Under the pieces are notes generated by a model. That model searched no databases. It was given only the letters and a program-made list of their open reading frames with translations, and was not told where the DNA came from. DNA of 64,000 nt from Pantoea sp. Lij88 (lineage in GTDB: Bacteria; Pseudomonadota; Gammaproteobacteria; Enterobacterales; Enterobacteriaceae): the NCBI RefSeq assembly GCF_030062155.1, contig NZ_CP118269.1, positions 1 through 64,000 of the forward strand, written 5' to 3'. This document shows, piece after piece, positions 45,767 to 60,557 of the stretch (the stretch's first letter is position 1; each line of letters opens with the position of its first letter). The position numbers and the translations under genes were made by a program.

Positions 45767-47596
45767 TTATTCTACGGTAACCGATTTTGCCAGGTTACGA
45801 GGCTGATCGACGTCAGTGCCTTTGATCAGGGCAACGTGATAGGAGAGTAGCTGCAACGGCACGGTGTAGAAGATAGGCGCAATCACCTCTTCGACATGCG
45901 GCAACGGAATAATCTTCATGCCGTCACTGTCGCTGAAGCCTGCATCCTGATCGGCAAACACATAGAGCAGACCGCCGCGTGCGCGCACCTCTTCGATGTT
46001 GGATTTGAGCTTCTCCAGCAGTTCGTTGTTAGGTGCCACCACGATCACCGGCATGTCAGCATCAATCAGCGCCAGCGGACCATGTTTCAGCTCGCCTGCG
46101 GCGTAGGCTTCCGCATGAATGTAGGAGATCTCCTTGAGCTTCAGCGCCCCTTCCATGGCAATCGGGTATTGATCGCCACGGCCCAGGAACAGCGCGTGAT
46201 GCTTGTCAGAGAAGCCTTCTGCCAGATTCTCAATCAGCTTATCCTGCGCCAGCATCTGCTCAATGCGGTTCGGCAACGCCTGCAGGGCATGAACGATCTC
46301 ATGCTCCTTCCCGGCAGACATGCCTTTCAGACGGCCCAGTTTCGCCACCAGCATCAGCAGCACCGCTAACTGGGTGGTGAACGCTTTGGTAGAGGCGACG
46401 CCGATTTCGGTGCCCGCTTTGGTCATCAGTGCCAGGTCAGATTCCCGCACCAGTGACGAACCGGCCACGTTGCAGACCGCCAGCGAGCCCAGGTAGCCCA
46501 GCTCTTTAGAGAGACGCAGCGCAGCCAGAGTATCTGCCGTTTCACCCGATTGAGACAGGGTGATCAGCAGGCTGTTTTTGCGTACGGCTGACTTGCGATA
46601 GCGGAACTCGGAGGCGATCTCCACATCACAGGGGATATTTGCCAGCGACTCAAACCAGTAGCGTGACACCATGCCCGAGTTGTAGGAGGTGCCGCAGGCG
46701 ATAATCTGAATATGTTCTACCTGGCTCAGCAGCGCTTCTGCACCCGCGCCCAGTTCGCTGAGATCAACCTGACCCTGGCTGAACCGGCCGCTCAGGGTGC
46801 TTTTCAGCGCCATCGGCTGTTCGTAGATCTCTTTCTGCATGTAGTGACGGTAAATGCCTTTGTCACCGGCATCATATTGCAGGTTCGATTCGATCTCGGC
46901 ACGCGTCACGGTGTTACCTTCACGGTCAATCACCGTAACATCACGACGGCTGATCTCGGCGATATCACCCTCTTCCAGATAGATGAACCGACGGGTCACC
47001 GGCAGCAGGGCCAGCTGATCGGAGGCGATAAAGTTTTCGCCCATCCCCCGGCCAATCACCAGCGGGCTGCCGGAACGGGCCGCCACCAGCAGTGACGGAT
47101 CGCGGCTGTCCATGATCACCATGCCATAGGCACCGCGCAGCTGTGGGATCACACGCAGCACGACTTCGCGCAGCGAACCGCCCTGCTTCTGCTCCCAGTG
47201 AACCAGATGCGCCACCACTTCGGTGTCGGTTTCAGAGGCAAAGACGTAGCCGCGCTCAATCAGCTCTGCGCGCAGCGGCTCATGGTTTTCAATGATGCCG
47301 TTGTGCACGATGATGATGTGCTCTGAGATATGCGGATGCGCATTCGCTTCCGACGGCTCACCATGGGTTGCCCAGCGCGTGTGCGCGATGCCGGTTCCAC
47401 CGATCAGCGGCTGCTCTTCAGCGGCTTCGGCCAGTTTCTGCACTTTTCCTAACCGCCGCAGGCGCGTGACGTGCCCCTGACGATCGACCACGGCCAGACC
47501 GGCCGAATCATATCCGCGATATTCAAGACGACGCAGACCTTCCAGCAGAATTTCTGCGATATCGCGTTGTGCTACTGCACCAACAATTCCACACAT
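45767..47596 (-). CDS. glmS: Glucosamine-6-phosphate synthase GlmS
   Basis: GlmS makes glucosamine 6-phosphate from fructose 6-phosphate and glutamine, the first step to UDP-GlcNAc for cell wall and LPS. The 609 residues equal E. coli. The N-terminal class II glutaminase starts [12 protein letters not shown] with Cys2 as nucleophile and has [13 protein letters not shown]. Two SIS isomerase domains follow ([57 protein letters not shown]), and the C-terminus [13 protein letters not shown] is typical. It lies 154 bases after glmU on the same strand. Confidence 0.98.
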   Translation of the reverse strand: MCGIVGAVAQRDIAEILLEGLRRLEYRGYDSAGLAVVDRQGHVTRLRRLGKVQKLAEAAEEQPLIGGTGIAHTRWATHGEPSEANAHPHISEHIIIVHNGIIENHEPLRAELIERGYVFASETDTEVVAHLVHWEQKQGGSLREVVLRVIPQLRGAYGMVIMDSRDPSLLVAARSGSPLVIGRGMGENFIASDQLALLPVTRRFIYLEEGDIAEISRRDVTVIDREGNTVTRAEIESNLQYDAGDKGIYRHYMQKEIYEQPMALKSTLSGRFSQGQVDLSELGAGAEALLSQVEHIQIIACGTSYNSGMVSRYWFESLANIPCDVEIASEFRYRKSAVRKNSLLITLSQSGETADTLAALRLSKELGYLGSLAVCNVAGSSLVRESDLALMTKAGTEIGVASTKAFTTQLAVLLMLVAKLGRLKGMSAGKEHEIVHALQALPNRIEQMLAQDKLIENLAEGFSDKHHALFLGRGDQYPIAMEGALKLKEISYIHAEAYAAGELKHGPLALIDADMPVIVVAPNNELLEKLKSNIEEVRARGGLLYVFADQDAGFSDSDGMKIIPLPHVEEVIAPIFYTVPLQLLSYHVALIKGTDVDQPRNLAKSVTVE

Positions 47597-47720
47597 AATG
47601 ATGTTTTCCTGACTACATGGCTTTTCGCCACTTCTGTTGTCATGCGACCTGATATCCGGCTTTGCCGGTTCCCCGAGCCTTGTAGAGAGTGGGGATTATA
47701 GTTTTGGCACTGCACTGCAT

Positions 47721-47741
47721 CGGCCCGCATAAAGCGGGCCG
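47721..47741. repeat. Hairpin between glmU and glmS
   Basis: CGGCCCGC and GCGGGCCG pair over 8 bases around ATAAA. It lies 10 bases after the glmU stop. On the transcribed (minus) strand no T-run follows, so it is more likely a processing or stability element of the glmUS transcript than a full stop. Confidence 0.5.
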
Positions 47742-47750
47742 TTAAAAAAT

Positions 47751-49121
47751 TTATTTTTTCTTCACCGGACGCTGCCAGTCCGCTTTGTGATTCTGCTCTT
47801 TACGGTTATAGACCAGTCCGGCCTCGGTCACATCCTTCATGATGGTGGTGCCCGCCGCAATGGTGGTGCCTGCCGCGACGCTGACCGGGGCCACCAGCTG
47901 CGTATCTGAGCCGACAAACACGTTATCGCCAATCACGGTTTTGAATTTATTCGCGCCGTCGTAGTTGCAGGTGATCGTACCCGCACCGATGTTCACGTTG
48001 TCGCCAATCTCCGCATCACCCAGATAGGAGAGGTGACCCGCTTTCGATCCTTTGCCGAGACGCGCCTTCTTCATTTCGACAAAGTTGCCTACGTGGGCGG
48101 CGTCAGCCAGCTCACTGCCAGGACGCAGACGGGCAAAGGGCCCGACGGTGCAGGCGGTGGCGAGATTGGCATCCTCGATCACCGTATAGGGGCTGATTTC
48201 ACAATCATCGCCAATCACACTGTTTTTGATGATGCAGCCCGCGCCGATTTTGACGCGCGAGCCCAGCGTGACCTGGCCTTCAATAATGACGTTGGTGTCG
48301 ATTTCGACATCCCGTCCATGCGTCAGCGTCCCGCGCAGGTCAAAACGCGCCGGATCGCGCAGCATCACACCGGCCAGCAGCAGTTTTTCCGCCTGCTCAG
48401 CCTGGTAAGTGCGCTCTAATGTCGCCAGCTGCAGCCGGTTATTCACGCCATCGGTTTCACTGATACGTGCCGGATGGACCGCGTTGATCACCCGGCCTTC
48501 CTGATGCGCCAGCGCGATAATATCGGTGATGTAATACTCACCCTGCGCATTGTTGTTGGTGAGCTGCGCCAGCCAGCGTTTTAAATCACCGCCGTTGGCG
48601 ATCAGGATGCCGGTGTTGATCTCTTTAATGGTGAGCTGCGCCGGGCTGGCATCTTTCTGTTCAATAATGCCGGTGATGGTGTCGTTCTCACGCACAATGC
48701 GCCCGTAGCCGGTAGGGTCATCCAGTACCACGGTGAGTAAGCCGATGCCACCCTGCGGTTTTGCTTCGCGCAGGCGCTGTAATGTCGCCTGAGTGATCAG
48801 CGGCACGTCGCCATAGAGCATCATGATATCTTCATCATCGGCGAAGGCAGGCGCGGCCTGCTGCATCGCATGGCCGGTGCCGAGCTGTTCAGCCTGCAGC
48901 ACCCAGTTAAGCGAGCTGTCAGTGAGGGTCGCTTTCAGCCGATCGCCGCCGTGACCATAAACCAGATGCACCTGCTGTGCGCCCAGCCCTTTGGCTGCGT
49001 CGATCACGTGCTGAACCATCGGTTTGCCTGCCAGCGTATGCAGAACTTTAGGCAGATCGGAATACATACGGGTGCCCTTGCCAGCAGCAAGGATCACCAC
49101 ACTCATCGCACTGTTAGACAT
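47751..49121 (-). CDS. glmU: Bifunctional GlcNAc-1-P uridyltransferase / GlcN-1-P acetyltransferase GlmU
   Basis: GlmU acetylates glucosamine 1-phosphate and then couples it to UTP, giving UDP-GlcNAc. The 456 residues equal E. coli. The N-terminal pyrophosphorylase domain has [25 protein letters not shown]. The C-terminal left-handed beta-helix (about 250 onward) shows hexapeptide repeats such as [22 protein letters not shown] and [25 protein letters not shown]. It is co-directional with glmS downstream and follows the atpC terminator. Confidence 0.98.
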   Translation of the reverse strand: MSNSAMSVVILAAGKGTRMYSDLPKVLHTLAGKPMVQHVIDAAKGLGAQQVHLVYGHGGDRLKATLTDSSLNWVLQAEQLGTGHAMQQAAPAFADDEDIMMLYGDVPLITQATLQRLREAKPQGGIGLLTVVLDDPTGYGRIVRENDTITGIIEQKDASPAQLTIKEINTGILIANGGDLKRWLAQLTNNNAQGEYYITDIIALAHQEGRVINAVHPARISETDGVNNRLQLATLERTYQAEQAEKLLLAGVMLRDPARFDLRGTLTHGRDVEIDTNVIIEGQVTLGSRVKIGAGCIIKNSVIGDDCEISPYTVIEDANLATACTVGPFARLRPGSELADAAHVGNFVEMKKARLGKGSKAGHLSYLGDAEIGDNVNIGAGTITCNYDGANKFKTVIGDNVFVGSDTQLVAPVSVAAGTTIAAGTTIMKDVTEAGLVYNRKEQNHKADWQRPVKKK

Positions 49122-49230
49122 AACTATCCTGAGTGAATTTTTACGGGTGAAAGTAAAACGGTTTGGGGGTGAGATTACTACATTTTTCTCAGGCCGAAAT
49201 TAGGCGGACAGGCAGATCGGGCGTCGCAGA

Positions 49231-49262
49231 CAAAAAAAATGCCAGCCCGAGGGCTGGCATTT
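49231..49262 (-). terminator. Terminator of the atp operon
   Basis: On the minus strand ATGCCAGCCC and GGGCTGGCAT form a 10-base-pair stem around a short loop and are followed by eight T. It starts 20 bases after the atpC stop. Confidence 0.95.
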
Positions 49263-49281
49263 CGTGACGCATAAAGCTGGA

Positions 49282-49701
49282 TTACATCGCTTTTTTGGTC
49301 AGTTCGATCACGCGCAGTTTAGCAATGGCTTTCGCCAGCTCGGCAGAGGCCTGAGCATAGTCCACGTCGCCGTGGCTGCTGTTCATGTGCTCTTCTGCTT
49401 TGCGTTTTGCTTCCAGAGCACGCGCTTCATCCAGATCGGTACCGCGAATCGCGGTATCGGCCAGAACGGTGCTGCTGCATGGTTGCACTTCCAGCACGCC
49501 GCCAGAGAGGTAGATATACTCCTCTTCGCCGTGCTGTTTCACGATACGGATCATTCCAGGCTTAATGGCAGTCAGTAGCGGCGCATGGCCAGGGAAAATC
49601 CCCAGTTCACCTTCGCTACCTGACACCTGAATTTTCTGTACCAGACCAGAGAACAACTGCTCCTCTGCGCTGACCACATCCAGGTGATAAGTCATAGCCA
49701 T
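49282..49701 (-). CDS. atpC: ATP synthase epsilon subunit
   Basis: Epsilon is part of the F1 central stalk and inhibits ATP hydrolysis through its C-terminal helices. The 139 residues equal E. coli. It begins [43 protein letters not shown] and ends [19 protein letters not shown] ([17 protein letters not shown]). It is the last gene of the atp operon, 24 bases after atpD. Confidence 0.97.
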   Translation of the reverse strand: MAMTYHLDVVSAEEQLFSGLVQKIQVSGSEGELGIFPGHAPLLTAIKPGMIRIVKQHGEEEYIYLSGGVLEVQPCSSTVLADTAIRGTDLDEARALEAKRKAEEHMNSSHGDVDYAQASAELAKAIAKLRVIELTKKAM

Positions 49702-49725
49702 AATCTTCCTCCCGGGAAACCGTTA

Positions 49726-51153
<1,428 letters not shown>

Positions 51154-52020
51154 TTAAACCGCGGAGGCCCCCGAGACGATCTCGGTAAGTTCCTGGGTGA
51201 TGCTGGCCTGACGAGCTTTGTTGTAAACCAACTGCAGCTCTTTGATCAGATTTCCGCCGTTATCGGTTGCGGCTTTCATCGCTACCATACGTGCGGCCTG
51301 CTCACTGGCCAGATTTTCCACCACACCCTGATAAACCTGCGATTCGACATAACGACGCAGCAGGGTATCCAGCAGCGCTTTCGGATCGGGTTCGTACAGG
51401 TAATCCCAGGTCTTCGCCTTCATCTCTTCTTCACCTTCCGCTGGCGCTAACGGCAGCAGTTGGGTGATGGTCGGAGTCTGAGACATGGTGTTATTGAACT
51501 TGTTACTGACGATCATCAGTTTGTCGATGCGGCCTTCATCATAAGCCTGCAACATCACTTTTACCGGGCCAATCAGATCAGACAGGGCAGGTTTATCGCC
51601 CATGCCGCTGACTTGCGCCACAATGTTGCCACCCACAGCACTGAAGAATGACGCCCCTTTTGAACCGATAATCGACAGATCGCTCTGCACGCCTTTATCG
51701 GACCAGGACTTCATATCCGCCAGTAATTTTTTGAACAGGTTAATGTTCAAACCACCACAAAGCCCGCGGTCTGTTGAAACGACCAGGTAGCCGACGCGCT
51801 TCACGTCGCGCTCTTCCAGGTAAGGGTGCTTGTATTCCAGATTACCCAACGCAAGGTGACCAATCACTTTGCGCATGGTGTCTGCATACGGACGGCTGGC
51901 CGCCATGCGTTCCTGCGTTTTACGCATCTTGGAGGCGGCGACCATTTCCATCGCTTTGGTGATCTTCTGCGTGTTTTTCACGCTTCCGATCTTGCTTCGT
52001 ATCTCTTTTGCGCCGGCCAT
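51154..52020 (-). CDS. atpG: ATP synthase gamma subunit
   Basis: Gamma is the rotating axle of F1. The 288 residues compare with 287 in E. coli. N- and C-terminal long helices form the coiled coil ([34 protein letters not shown] and [41 protein letters not shown]). It sits between atpA (52 bases) and atpD (30 bases). Confidence 0.97.
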   Translation of the reverse strand: MAGAKEIRSKIGSVKNTQKITKAMEMVAASKMRKTQERMAASRPYADTMRKVIGHLALGNLEYKHPYLEERDVKRVGYLVVSTDRGLCGGLNINLFKKLLADMKSWSDKGVQSDLSIIGSKGASFFSAVGGNIVAQVSGMGDKPALSDLIGPVKVMLQAYDEGRIDKLMIVSNKFNNTMSQTPTITQLLPLAPAEGEEEMKAKTWDYLYEPDPKALLDTLLRRYVESQVYQGVVENLASEQAARMVAMKAATDNGGNLIKELQLVYNKARQASITQELTEIVSGASAV

Positions 52021-52072
52021 TAGCTTCTCCTCAAAGCCTTGCGGCCTGCCTTTTCAGACAGGCCGCCAGACA

Positions 52073-53614
52073 TTACCAGGACTGGGTTGCTTTAAACGTA
52101 TCGATCAGGCCTTTCAGCTTCGCTTCGATATCGTTGTTAAAGTTACCCGACTGGTTGATTTCAGCCATCAGCTCAGCGTGGTCGCGATCGGCGAAGGCCA
52201 GCAGTGCAGCTTCGAAGCTGCCAATTTTTGCCAGTTCAACGTCGTTCAGGTAGCCACGCTCTGCAGCGAACAGAACCAGACCCTGCTGCGCGACTGACAT
52301 CGGCGCATACTGTTTCTGCTTCAGCAGCTCAGTCACTTTCTGACCATGGCTCAGCTGTTTGCGGGTTGCATCGTCCAGATCAGACGCGAACTGCGAGAAC
52401 GCCGCCAGTTCACGATACTGTGCCAGCGCGGTACGGATACCACCGGACAGTTTCTTGATGATCTTGGTCTGTGCAGCACCACCTACGCGGGATACCGAAA
52501 TACCTGGGTTAACGGCCGGACGAATACCGGAGTTAAACAGGTTCGATTCCAGGAAGATCTGACCATCAGTAATCGAGATTACGTTGGTCGGAACGAACGC
52601 AGAAACGTCGCCCGCCTGGGTTTCGATGATCGGGAGCGCGGTCAGTGAACCGGTTTTACCTGTCACTGCGCCATTGGTGAAACGTTCAACATAATCAGCG
52701 CTTACGCGTGATGCACGTTCCAGCAGACGGGAGTGGAGATAGAACACGTCGCCAGGGAAAGCTTCACGGCCTGGTGGACGGCGCAGCAGCAGAGAGATTT
52801 GACGGTAAGCGATAGCCTGCTTGGAGAGGTCATCGTATACGATCAGCGCATCTTCACCACGGTCACGGAAGTATTCGCCCATCGCACAACCTGCGTACGG
52901 AGAGAGATACTGCAGTGCAGCAGATTCAGAAGCAGACGCCACAACAACGATGGTGTTCTGCAGTGCGCCATGCTCTTCCAGCTTACGAACCACGTTAGAG
53001 ATGGTTGAGGCTTTCTGACCAATCGCAACGTAGACACACTTGATGCCTGAGTCGCGCTGGTTGATGATCGCATCGATCGCCATCGCGGTTTTACCGGTCT
53101 GACGGTCACCGATGATCAGCTCACGCTGGCCACGGCCGATTGGAATCATCGCATCGACCGACTTATAACCGGTCTGAACCGGCTGGTCGACTGACTGACG
53201 ATCGATAACGCCAGGTGCAATCACTTCGACCGGTGAGAAACCGTCGTTGTCGATTGCGCCTTTACCGTCGATCGGCGCACCCAGGGTGTTCACGACGCGG
53301 CCCAGCAGGCCACGGCCTACCGGTACTTCAAGAATACGGCCAGTACACTTAACCTTCATGCCTTCGGCGAGGTCAGCGTAAGGACCCATCACCACTGCAC
53401 CAACCGAGTCACGCTCGAGGTTCAGGGCGATAGCGTAACGGTTACCCGGCAGGGCAATCATCTCACCCTGCATCACATCGGCCAGGCCGTGTACGCGGAT
53501 GATACCGTCACTTACAGAAACAATCGTACCTTCGTTGTGAGCTTCACTCACGACATTGAACTGAGCAATGCGCTGCTTGATCAGTTCGCTGATTTCGGTG
53601 GAATTCAGTTGCAT
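52073..53614 (-). CDS. atpA: ATP synthase alpha subunit
   Basis: Alpha forms the non-catalytic nucleotide sites of F1 and contributes the arginine finger. The 513 residues equal E. coli. It begins [21 protein letters not shown], with Walker [16 protein letters not shown] and the C-terminal region with [31 protein letters not shown]. It is 14 bases after atpH. Confidence 0.98.
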   Translation of the reverse strand: MQLNSTEISELIKQRIAQFNVVSEAHNEGTIVSVSDGIIRVHGLADVMQGEMIALPGNRYAIALNLERDSVGAVVMGPYADLAEGMKVKCTGRILEVPVGRGLLGRVVNTLGAPIDGKGAIDNDGFSPVEVIAPGVIDRQSVDQPVQTGYKSVDAMIPIGRGQRELIIGDRQTGKTAMAIDAIINQRDSGIKCVYVAIGQKASTISNVVRKLEEHGALQNTIVVVASASESAALQYLSPYAGCAMGEYFRDRGEDALIVYDDLSKQAIAYRQISLLLRRPPGREAFPGDVFYLHSRLLERASRVSADYVERFTNGAVTGKTGSLTALPIIETQAGDVSAFVPTNVISITDGQIFLESNLFNSGIRPAVNPGISVSRVGGAAQTKIIKKLSGGIRTALAQYRELAAFSQFASDLDDATRKQLSHGQKVTELLKQKQYAPMSVAQQGLVLFAAERGYLNDVELAKIGSFEAALLAFADRDHAELMAEINQSGNFNNDIEAKLKGLIDTFKATQSW

Positions 53615-53628
53615 ATGCTCCAGTCCCC

Positions 53629-54162
53629 TTAAGACTGCAAGACGTCAGCCAGACGGTCAAGTCGGCCGCGTACGCTGCCGTCAATAACCAGATCACCCGA
53701 ACGGATGATCACGCCTGCCATCACAGACTTATCAATTTTGCAATTCAGCTTAACTTTGCGTGACAGACGTTTTTCCATCGCGGCGCTGATTTTATTCAGC
53801 TGGTCGTCACTCAGCGTACTGGCGGAGATAACATCAACTTCAGCGGTGGCTTCATAAGCGTCACGCAGTTCGATGTATTGAGCCAGTACAGCCGGAAGCG
53901 CTGTCAAACGTCCGTTTTCCGCCATCACCTTAATCAGGTTCTGCGCGGGTTCATCCAGTTGATCACCACAGACTGCGTTGAACGACGCTGCCAGCGCTTC
54001 GGGTGCTAATGCACCTGAGAGAAGATCAGCCATCTGTTCATTGCGAGCCACTTCTGCGGCAAACGCCAGCATCTGTTGCCAGCGTTCTATACTTTGATGC
54101 TCAACAGCAAAGTCAAAAGCTGCTTTGGCGTAGGGGCGAGCTACAGTAATCAGATCAGACAT
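53629..54162 (-). CDS. atpH: ATP synthase delta subunit
   Basis: Delta caps F1 and ties it to the peripheral b stalk. The 177 residues equal E. coli. The N-terminal helical bundle ([41 protein letters not shown]) and the conserved end [36 protein letters not shown] identify it. It is 14 bases after atpF. Confidence 0.97.
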   Translation of the reverse strand: MSDLITVARPYAKAAFDFAVEHQSIERWQQMLAFAAEVARNEQMADLLSGALAPEALAASFNAVCGDQLDEPAQNLIKVMAENGRLTALPAVLAQYIELRDAYEATAEVDVISASTLSDDQLNKISAAMEKRLSRKVKLNCKIDKSVMAGVIIRSGDLVIDGSVRGRLDRLADVLQS

Positions 54163-54176
54163 CAGCCCCTCCCTCC

Positions 54177-54647
54177 TTACAGTTCAGCGACCAGTTTATC
54201 AACGATGTCGCTGTTAGCAGCTTCATCCACGGAGCGTTCGATGATCTTCTCGGCGCCAGCCATAGCCAGCAACGCAACCTGCTTACGCAGTTCTTCACGC
54301 GCACGTTTGCGTTCGGCATCAATTTCAGCCTGCGCTTGTGTCACGATGCGATTACGTTCGTTTTCAGCTTCGGTTTTGGCTTCGTCCAGAATCTGCGCGC
54401 GACGCTTGTTCGCTTGCTCGATAATGACCTGAGCGTCTTCTTTGGCTTTTTTCAGCTGGTCGGTCGCATTAGCCTGCGCGAGATCCAAATCTTTCTTAGC
54501 ACGTTCAGCAGAAGCAAGGCCTTCAGCAATTTCTTTCTGGCGCTTTTCGATAGCAGCCATAAGCGGCGGCCATACGTACTTCATGCAGAACGCGACAAAC
54601 AGGATGAACGCGATAGCCTGGCCGAGGATTGTTGCATTAATGTTCAC
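54177..54647 (-). CDS. atpF: ATP synthase b subunit
   Basis: The b dimer is the peripheral stalk holding F1 static. The 156 residues equal E. coli. One N-terminal membrane helix ([29 protein letters not shown]) precedes a long charged coiled coil ending [18 protein letters not shown]. It starts 107 bases after atpE. Confidence 0.97.
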   Translation of the reverse strand: MNINATILGQAIAFILFVAFCMKYVWPPLMAAIEKRQKEIAEGLASAERAKKDLDLAQANATDQLKKAKEDAQVIIEQANKRRAQILDEAKTEAENERNRIVTQAQAEIDAERKRAREELRKQVALLAMAGAEKIIERSVDEAANSDIVDKLVAEL

Positions 54648-54719
54648 AGCACAATGCCTCTAGATTGAGTATTTAACTTTTCTGCCGTTATCGTTGTGAT
54701 AAGCGGCAGAATCCGTTCA

Positions 54720-55012
<293 letters not shown>

Positions 55013-55099
55013 TCAGTTAAATGCTCCCTTCATCTCCCGGGCTTCAGCGGTGTGCGCCGTAACCCGGAATCAAGAGGGAAAGTAGTGTTGAGAAAAAAA

Positions 55100-56307
<1,208 letters not shown>

Positions 56308-56399
56308 GACGCTGATACTCTCCTGCCCCGTTAGGGGTATGTCGCGTGTCGTATAAGACTGCCTTTGCGCAGTTGAGTCAAGCAGCAAAAGCCGTGCAA

Positions 56400-56427
56400 A
56401 TTATACGGGCCGCACCTGCGATTTCAA
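56400..56427 (-). promoter_or_regulatory. Sigma-70 promoter of the atp operon
   Basis: On the minus strand TTGAAA (56422-56427), a 16-base spacer and TATAAT (56400-56405) form a near-consensus promoter about 95 bases upstream of atpI. It points into the operon. Confidence 0.8.
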
Positions 56428-56996
56428 TCGGTAAGTAGCGAAAAGGTGAACAATTATTTAAATTTCTTTCCGGAGGGCTATTTTTCCAAAGATTACCCTG
56501 CAGAGATTCACGCTAATCTGACTGAAAATTCCCTCGCATCTTGCTTTTAAAGCGTGCTTTAGATCACATAATAAGCACTCACACTACACTGAGTTTTATC
56601 TGGCACCTATTTAAGAACAATCTGTAAAACAGATTAAACCTTTAAAATCAGTGTATTGAAATTATAAAATTGCGCATGCAAGCCTATTTTCACCTAAAAC
56701 ACGCTATTGACATCGAAGTATGCTTAAGAATCGTGAAATTGATATTACGCACGCAAAGTTATTACCACGATATATTTTCCGGCGTGACTACTTTTATTCC
56801 GCGACCCGCCTATACAAGTGATATTTCTGATAAATAAATGTGAACTAATCGTTAAATGTAACAGAGCTTTTCGGATAATTTCCGTGGCCCTTTTTAACCT
56901 TCTGCCAGCCAGGGGTTAATCAAAATCTTTTATTGATAGCGCATCATATGCACTTTTTTCATTGGAACCCTGATAAAACCCCTGGTAAATAAAGGC
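56428..56996. other. AT-rich gene-free region between atp promoter and rsmG
   Basis: No gene is seen in these 569 bases, which are clearly more AT-rich than the flanks. AATCTGT/ACAGATT is a perfect palindrome with loop AAA at 56619-56635. A half CRP-like site TAGATCACA lies at 56560-56568, inside an inverted pair GTGCTT/AAGCAC (56554-56578). Additional promoters for the atp operon are plausible here. Confidence 0.6.
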
Positions 56997-57614
56997 CTAC
57001 TGGTGACGAATGATGACCAGATGACGGTCACCTTCCAGCTGCGGCACCTGCAGCTTAATCACCGCATCGGAGACATAACCGGCCGGTAATTCAGCGATTT
57101 CATCATCCGGACGCACACCTTTGAGCGCAAAGAACCGCCCTTCTCTTCCCGGCAGATGATGACACCAGTTCACCATGTCGGTCAGCGAGGCAAATGCGCG
57201 ACTGATTACGCCATCAAAAGGCGGCTCAGCCGGGAATGCCTCAACCCGGCTCTGCACCGGAGTAATGTTAGTGAGTCCTAACTCATGCTGAACCTGACGC
57301 AGGAAACGCACCCGCTTGCCCAGGCTGTCGAGCAGCGTAAAGTGCGCATCGGGCATCACGATAGCCAGCGGAATGCCAGGCAATCCGGGTCCGGTTCCGA
57401 CATCAATAAAACGTGAGCCTTTCAGATGCGGCGCCACCACGATGCTGTCGAGAATATGGCGGACCAGCATCTGCTGCGGGTCGCGCACGGATGTCAGATT
57501 GTAGGCTTTGTTCCACTTGTCCAGCAGGCCGACATAGGCAACCAGCTGCTGTTTTTGTTGATCGGAGAGGGAAATACCGGCTGCTTTTAGCAGCGACGTG
57601 AGTGTGTTGATCAC
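56997..57614 (-). CDS. rsmG: 16S rRNA (guanine-527-N7) methyltransferase RsmG
   Basis: RsmG (GidB) methylates G527 of 16S rRNA with S-adenosylmethionine. The 205 residues compare with 207 in E. coli. The SAM-binding motif is [30 protein letters not shown], and the substrate-side [17 protein letters not shown] follows. It is 47 bases after mnmG on the same strand, the usual gidAB pair. Confidence 0.96.
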   Translation of the reverse strand: MINTLTSLLKAAGISLSDQQKQQLVAYVGLLDKWNKAYNLTSVRDPQQMLVRHILDSIVVAPHLKGSRFIDVGTGPGLPGIPLAIVMPDAHFTLLDSLGKRVRFLRQVQHELGLTNITPVQSRVEAFPAEPPFDGVISRAFASLTDMVNWCHHLPGREGRFFALKGVRPDDEIAELPAGYVSDAVIKLQVPQLEGDRHLVIIRHQ

Positions 57615-57661
57615 AGCATAAGTCCATTCAGCGGGGGCGAGTCGCCTCGCCCCGTTTCAGA

Positions 57662-59551
57662 TCAGGCGCTTTTGCGCAGCAGACCCTGTTTTTTCAGATA
57701 GATAAGCAGAATTGAGATGGCCGCCGGCGTAATGCCGGAAATGCGCGTTGCCTGACCAATCGACGACGGCTTGTGATCGTTCAGCTTGGCGATCACCTCA
57801 TTCGACAGCCCGTTCACCTGACGGTAGTCGAGGTCTACCGGTAACAGCGTATTCTCGTTACGCAACTGGCGGTCGATCTCTTCCTGCTGGCGCGCAATAT
57901 ACCCTTCATATTTGACCTGAATCTCAACTTGCTCAGCGGCCTGCTCATCAGTCAGAGCCGGACCAAAGGCATCCAGTGTCATCAGCTTCAGGTAAGTCAG
58001 CTCCGGACGGCGCAGCAGATCTTCCCCGCTGGCTTCTTTGGTCAGCGGCGCGCTGAGGACGGTGTTCACTTCTGTCACGTGTTCTGACTTCGGATGAACC
58101 CAGATATCGCGCAGGCGCTGACGCTCCAGTTCAATCGCTTCCAGTTTCTGATTGAAACGCGCCCAGCGCGCATCGTCCACCAGACCCAGCTCACGACCGG
58201 TTTCGGTCAGACGCAGATCGGCGTTGTCTTCGCGCAGCATCAGACGGTATTCAGCACGGGAGGTAAACATCCGGTACGGCTCTTTGGTGCCGAGTGTGCA
58301 GAGATCATCAACCAGCACGCCCAGATAAGCCTGGTCACGACGCGGCGCCCAGCCCTCTTTGTCGGCAGACTGGCGGGCCGCATTCAGACCAGCCAGCATC
58401 CCCTGCGCAGCCGCTTCTTCGTAGCCGGTGGTGCCGTTGATCTGTCCGGCAAAGAACAGGCCGTGAATAAATTTACTTTCCAGCGTCGGTTTGAGATCGC
58501 GCGGATCGAAGAAGTCATACTCAATGGCATAACCCGGACGCACGATCTTCGCATTCTCCATACCCTGCATCGAGCGGACGATCTGAATCTGCACGTCAAA
58601 CGGCAGACTGGTCGAAATCCCGTTCGGGTAGATCTCATTACTGGTCAGCCCTTCCGGCTCCAGGAAAATCTGATGCGAGTTACGATCGGCAAAACGCATG
58701 ACTTTGTCTTCGATCGACGGGCAGTAGCGAGGGCCGATCCCCTCAATGATCCCGGCATACATCGGGCTGCGATCCAGATTATTGCGGATCACATCATGGG
58801 TTTTCTCGTTGGTATAGGTGATCCAGCACGGCACCTGCTGCGGATGCTGAGAGGCATTGCCCATGAACGAGAACACCGGCATCGGGTTATCGCCGTGCTG
58901 CGGACTGAGCACTGAAAAATCGATGGTGCGCGCATCGATACGCGGTGGCGTACCGGTCTTGAGGCGGTTGACCCGCAGCGGCAGCGCACGCAGTCGTTTT
59001 GCCAGCGGAATGGACGGGGGATCGCCAGCGCGACCGCCACTGTAATTGTCCAGACCGATATGAATTTTGCCGTCAAGGAATGTACCGACGGTGAGGACCA
59101 CGGTTTTCGCGCGGAACTTCAGTCCCATCTGGGTGACTGCACCCACCACCCGATCGTTTTCCACGATAAGATCGTCAACCGCCTGCTGGAAGATCATCAG
59201 ATTGGGCTGGTTCTCCAGTGCGGTGCGCACTGCCTGGCGATAGAGCACGCGATCCGCCTGAGCACGGGTAGCCCGCACTGCCGGACCTTTGCTGGCGTTT
59301 AGTATCCTAAACTGGATACCCGCCTGGTCAATCGCACTGGCCATCAGACCACCCAGGGCATCCACTTCCTTCACCAAATGTCCTTTGCCAATACCACCAA
59401 TCGCCGGGTTACAGGACATTTGTCCAAGCGTATCAATGTTATGGGTGAGTAACAGGGTTTGCTGACCCATTCGGGCTGCCGCCATTGCGGCTTCGGTGCC
59501 CGCATGACCACCACCAATTACGATGACGTCAAAAGGATCCTGATAAAACAT
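57662..59551 (-). CDS. mnmG: tRNA uridine-5-carboxymethylaminomethyl modification enzyme MnmG
   Basis: MnmG (GidA) acts with MnmE to modify U34 in several tRNAs, using FAD and methylene-tetrahydrofolate. The 629 residues equal E. coli. The FAD-binding motif is [21 protein letters not shown], family signatures are [22 protein letters not shown] and [25 protein letters not shown], and the C-terminal helical domain binds MnmE. Its start lies about 100 bases from oriC, and transcription runs away from the origin. Confidence 0.98.
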   Translation of the reverse strand: MFYQDPFDVIVIGGGHAGTEAAMAAARMGQQTLLLTHNIDTLGQMSCNPAIGGIGKGHLVKEVDALGGLMASAIDQAGIQFRILNASKGPAVRATRAQADRVLYRQAVRTALENQPNLMIFQQAVDDLIVENDRVVGAVTQMGLKFRAKTVVLTVGTFLDGKIHIGLDNYSGGRAGDPPSIPLAKRLRALPLRVNRLKTGTPPRIDARTIDFSVLSPQHGDNPMPVFSFMGNASQHPQQVPCWITYTNEKTHDVIRNNLDRSPMYAGIIEGIGPRYCPSIEDKVMRFADRNSHQIFLEPEGLTSNEIYPNGISTSLPFDVQIQIVRSMQGMENAKIVRPGYAIEYDFFDPRDLKPTLESKFIHGLFFAGQINGTTGYEEAAAQGMLAGLNAARQSADKEGWAPRRDQAYLGVLVDDLCTLGTKEPYRMFTSRAEYRLMLREDNADLRLTETGRELGLVDDARWARFNQKLEAIELERQRLRDIWVHPKSEHVTEVNTVLSAPLTKEASGEDLLRRPELTYLKLMTLDAFGPALTDEQAAEQVEIQVKYEGYIARQQEEIDRQLRNENTLLPVDLDYRQVNGLSNEVIAKLNDHKPSSIGQATRISGITPAAISILLIYLKKQGLLRKSA

Positions 59552-59649
59552 GAAGTGGTACCTCGGTTGATGAACTTGCAGGATCGTCGTCCTGGGGCGT
59601 GGATTCTACTCAAATTCCGTCTGGGGTGAAAGCCGCGGGATCGTCCGGT

Positions 59650-59910
59650 TTTAAAAGAAAGGATCTTAGATCTGTATATGATCTTTCTGTTAGATCTCTT
59701 ATTAGGATCCCGGTTTTCTGTGGATATGTGCCAGAAGCACAGCAGAAACAACAGGATGAAGAGGATCACTACCTGTTAGTGATCGGTGATCCTGATCCGT
59801 ATAAGCTGGGATCAAAATGGCACGTTATCCACAGCTCAAAAATCATTCTCCCGTTGTTCTTTGGGTAACTACCGGTTATACGCAGTAAAATAGGGTAGTT
59901 ATCCACAAAA
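59650..59910. other. oriC: Chromosomal replication origin oriC
   Basis: The segment between mnmG and mioC shares blocks with E. coli oriC, such as GATCTCTTATTAGGATC, GTGATCGGTGATCCTG and CCGTATAAGCTGGGATCA. The AT-rich unwinding part (about 59655-59710) has four overlapping GATCT-type repeats. DnaA boxes are R1 TGTGGATAT (59719-59727), R2 TTATCCACA (59825-59833, perfect), an R3-like TTTGGGTAA (59860-59868), TTATACGCA (59876-59884) and R4 TTATCCACA (59899-59907, perfect). At least nine GATC sites for Dam and SeqA are present. Confidence 0.96.
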
Positions 59911-59983
59911 TAAACGAGTCCAAAAGGATAAAATCAGCATCTTCCACTGGGGATCGTCACTATTTCGCGATCCCCAGCCCCAT

Positions 59984-60424
59984 TCAGATCGCCTTTTTCC
60001 AGCTTTCCAGCCAGGCTTCCGCCGGATCTTCAGGGATCTCATGCTCCAGCACGTCAATCTCCAGACGATCGCCAATCTGACGGGCACCCTGAGCAATTAA
60101 CAGCGCTTCAATCTGGCGGATCGCGCCACAAAAGAGATCATATTCATGATTGCCGAGTCCAATGGCACCAAACCGGACCTGCGAGAGATCGGGCTGGCTT
60201 TCCGTGATGGCTTCGAACAGCGGCAGCAGGTTGTCGGGAATATCGCCGGCACCGTGAGTTGAACAGACCACCAGCCAGATACCCTCGAGCGGCACCTCGT
60301 CCAGCTCCGGGCCGTGCAGCATCTGGGTTGAGAAGCCCGCTTCCTGTAATTTTTCTTCGAGATGTTCAGCCACATACTCTGCGCTACCCAGAGTACTGCC
60401 ACTGATTAAGGTAATATCGGCCAT
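59984..60424 (-). CDS. mioC: Flavodoxin-like protein MioC
   Basis: MioC is a small FMN-binding flavodoxin-type protein linked to biotin synthase electron transfer in vitro; its transcription also runs toward oriC. The 146 residues compare with 147 in E. coli. FMN loops read SGSTLGSAEYVAEHLEE, CSTHGAGDIPDN and GLGNHEYDLFCGA. ATG at 60424 follows GGGAG-type sequence; an in-frame upstream opening is not conserved. DnaA-box-like sites precede it. Confidence 0.95.
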   Translation of the reverse strand: MADITLISGSTLGSAEYVAEHLEEKLQEAGFSTQMLHGPELDEVPLEGIWLVVCSTHGAGDIPDNLLPLFEAITESQPDLSQVRFGAIGLGNHEYDLFCGAIRQIEALLIAQGARQIGDRLEIDVLEHEIPEDPAEAWLESWKKAI

Positions 60425-60482
60425 CTTGCTCTCCCGGACATTAAGGCGAGCATTGTACGCTGTGATCAAGCGGTGATCCACC

Positions 60483-60491
60483 TGTGGACAA
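60483..60491. promoter_or_regulatory. DnaA-box-like site upstream of mioC
   Basis: TGTGGACAA differs from the strong box TGTGGATAA at one position and lies about 60 bases upstream of the mioC start. DnaA repression of mioC is known in E. coli. Confidence 0.6.
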
Positions 60492-60557
60492 CAGGGTTAA
60501 TAGATCAAGAGAGGCGAAGGCAGCCGTTGTCAGCCGCCACATTCGTCAGGGATAAGA

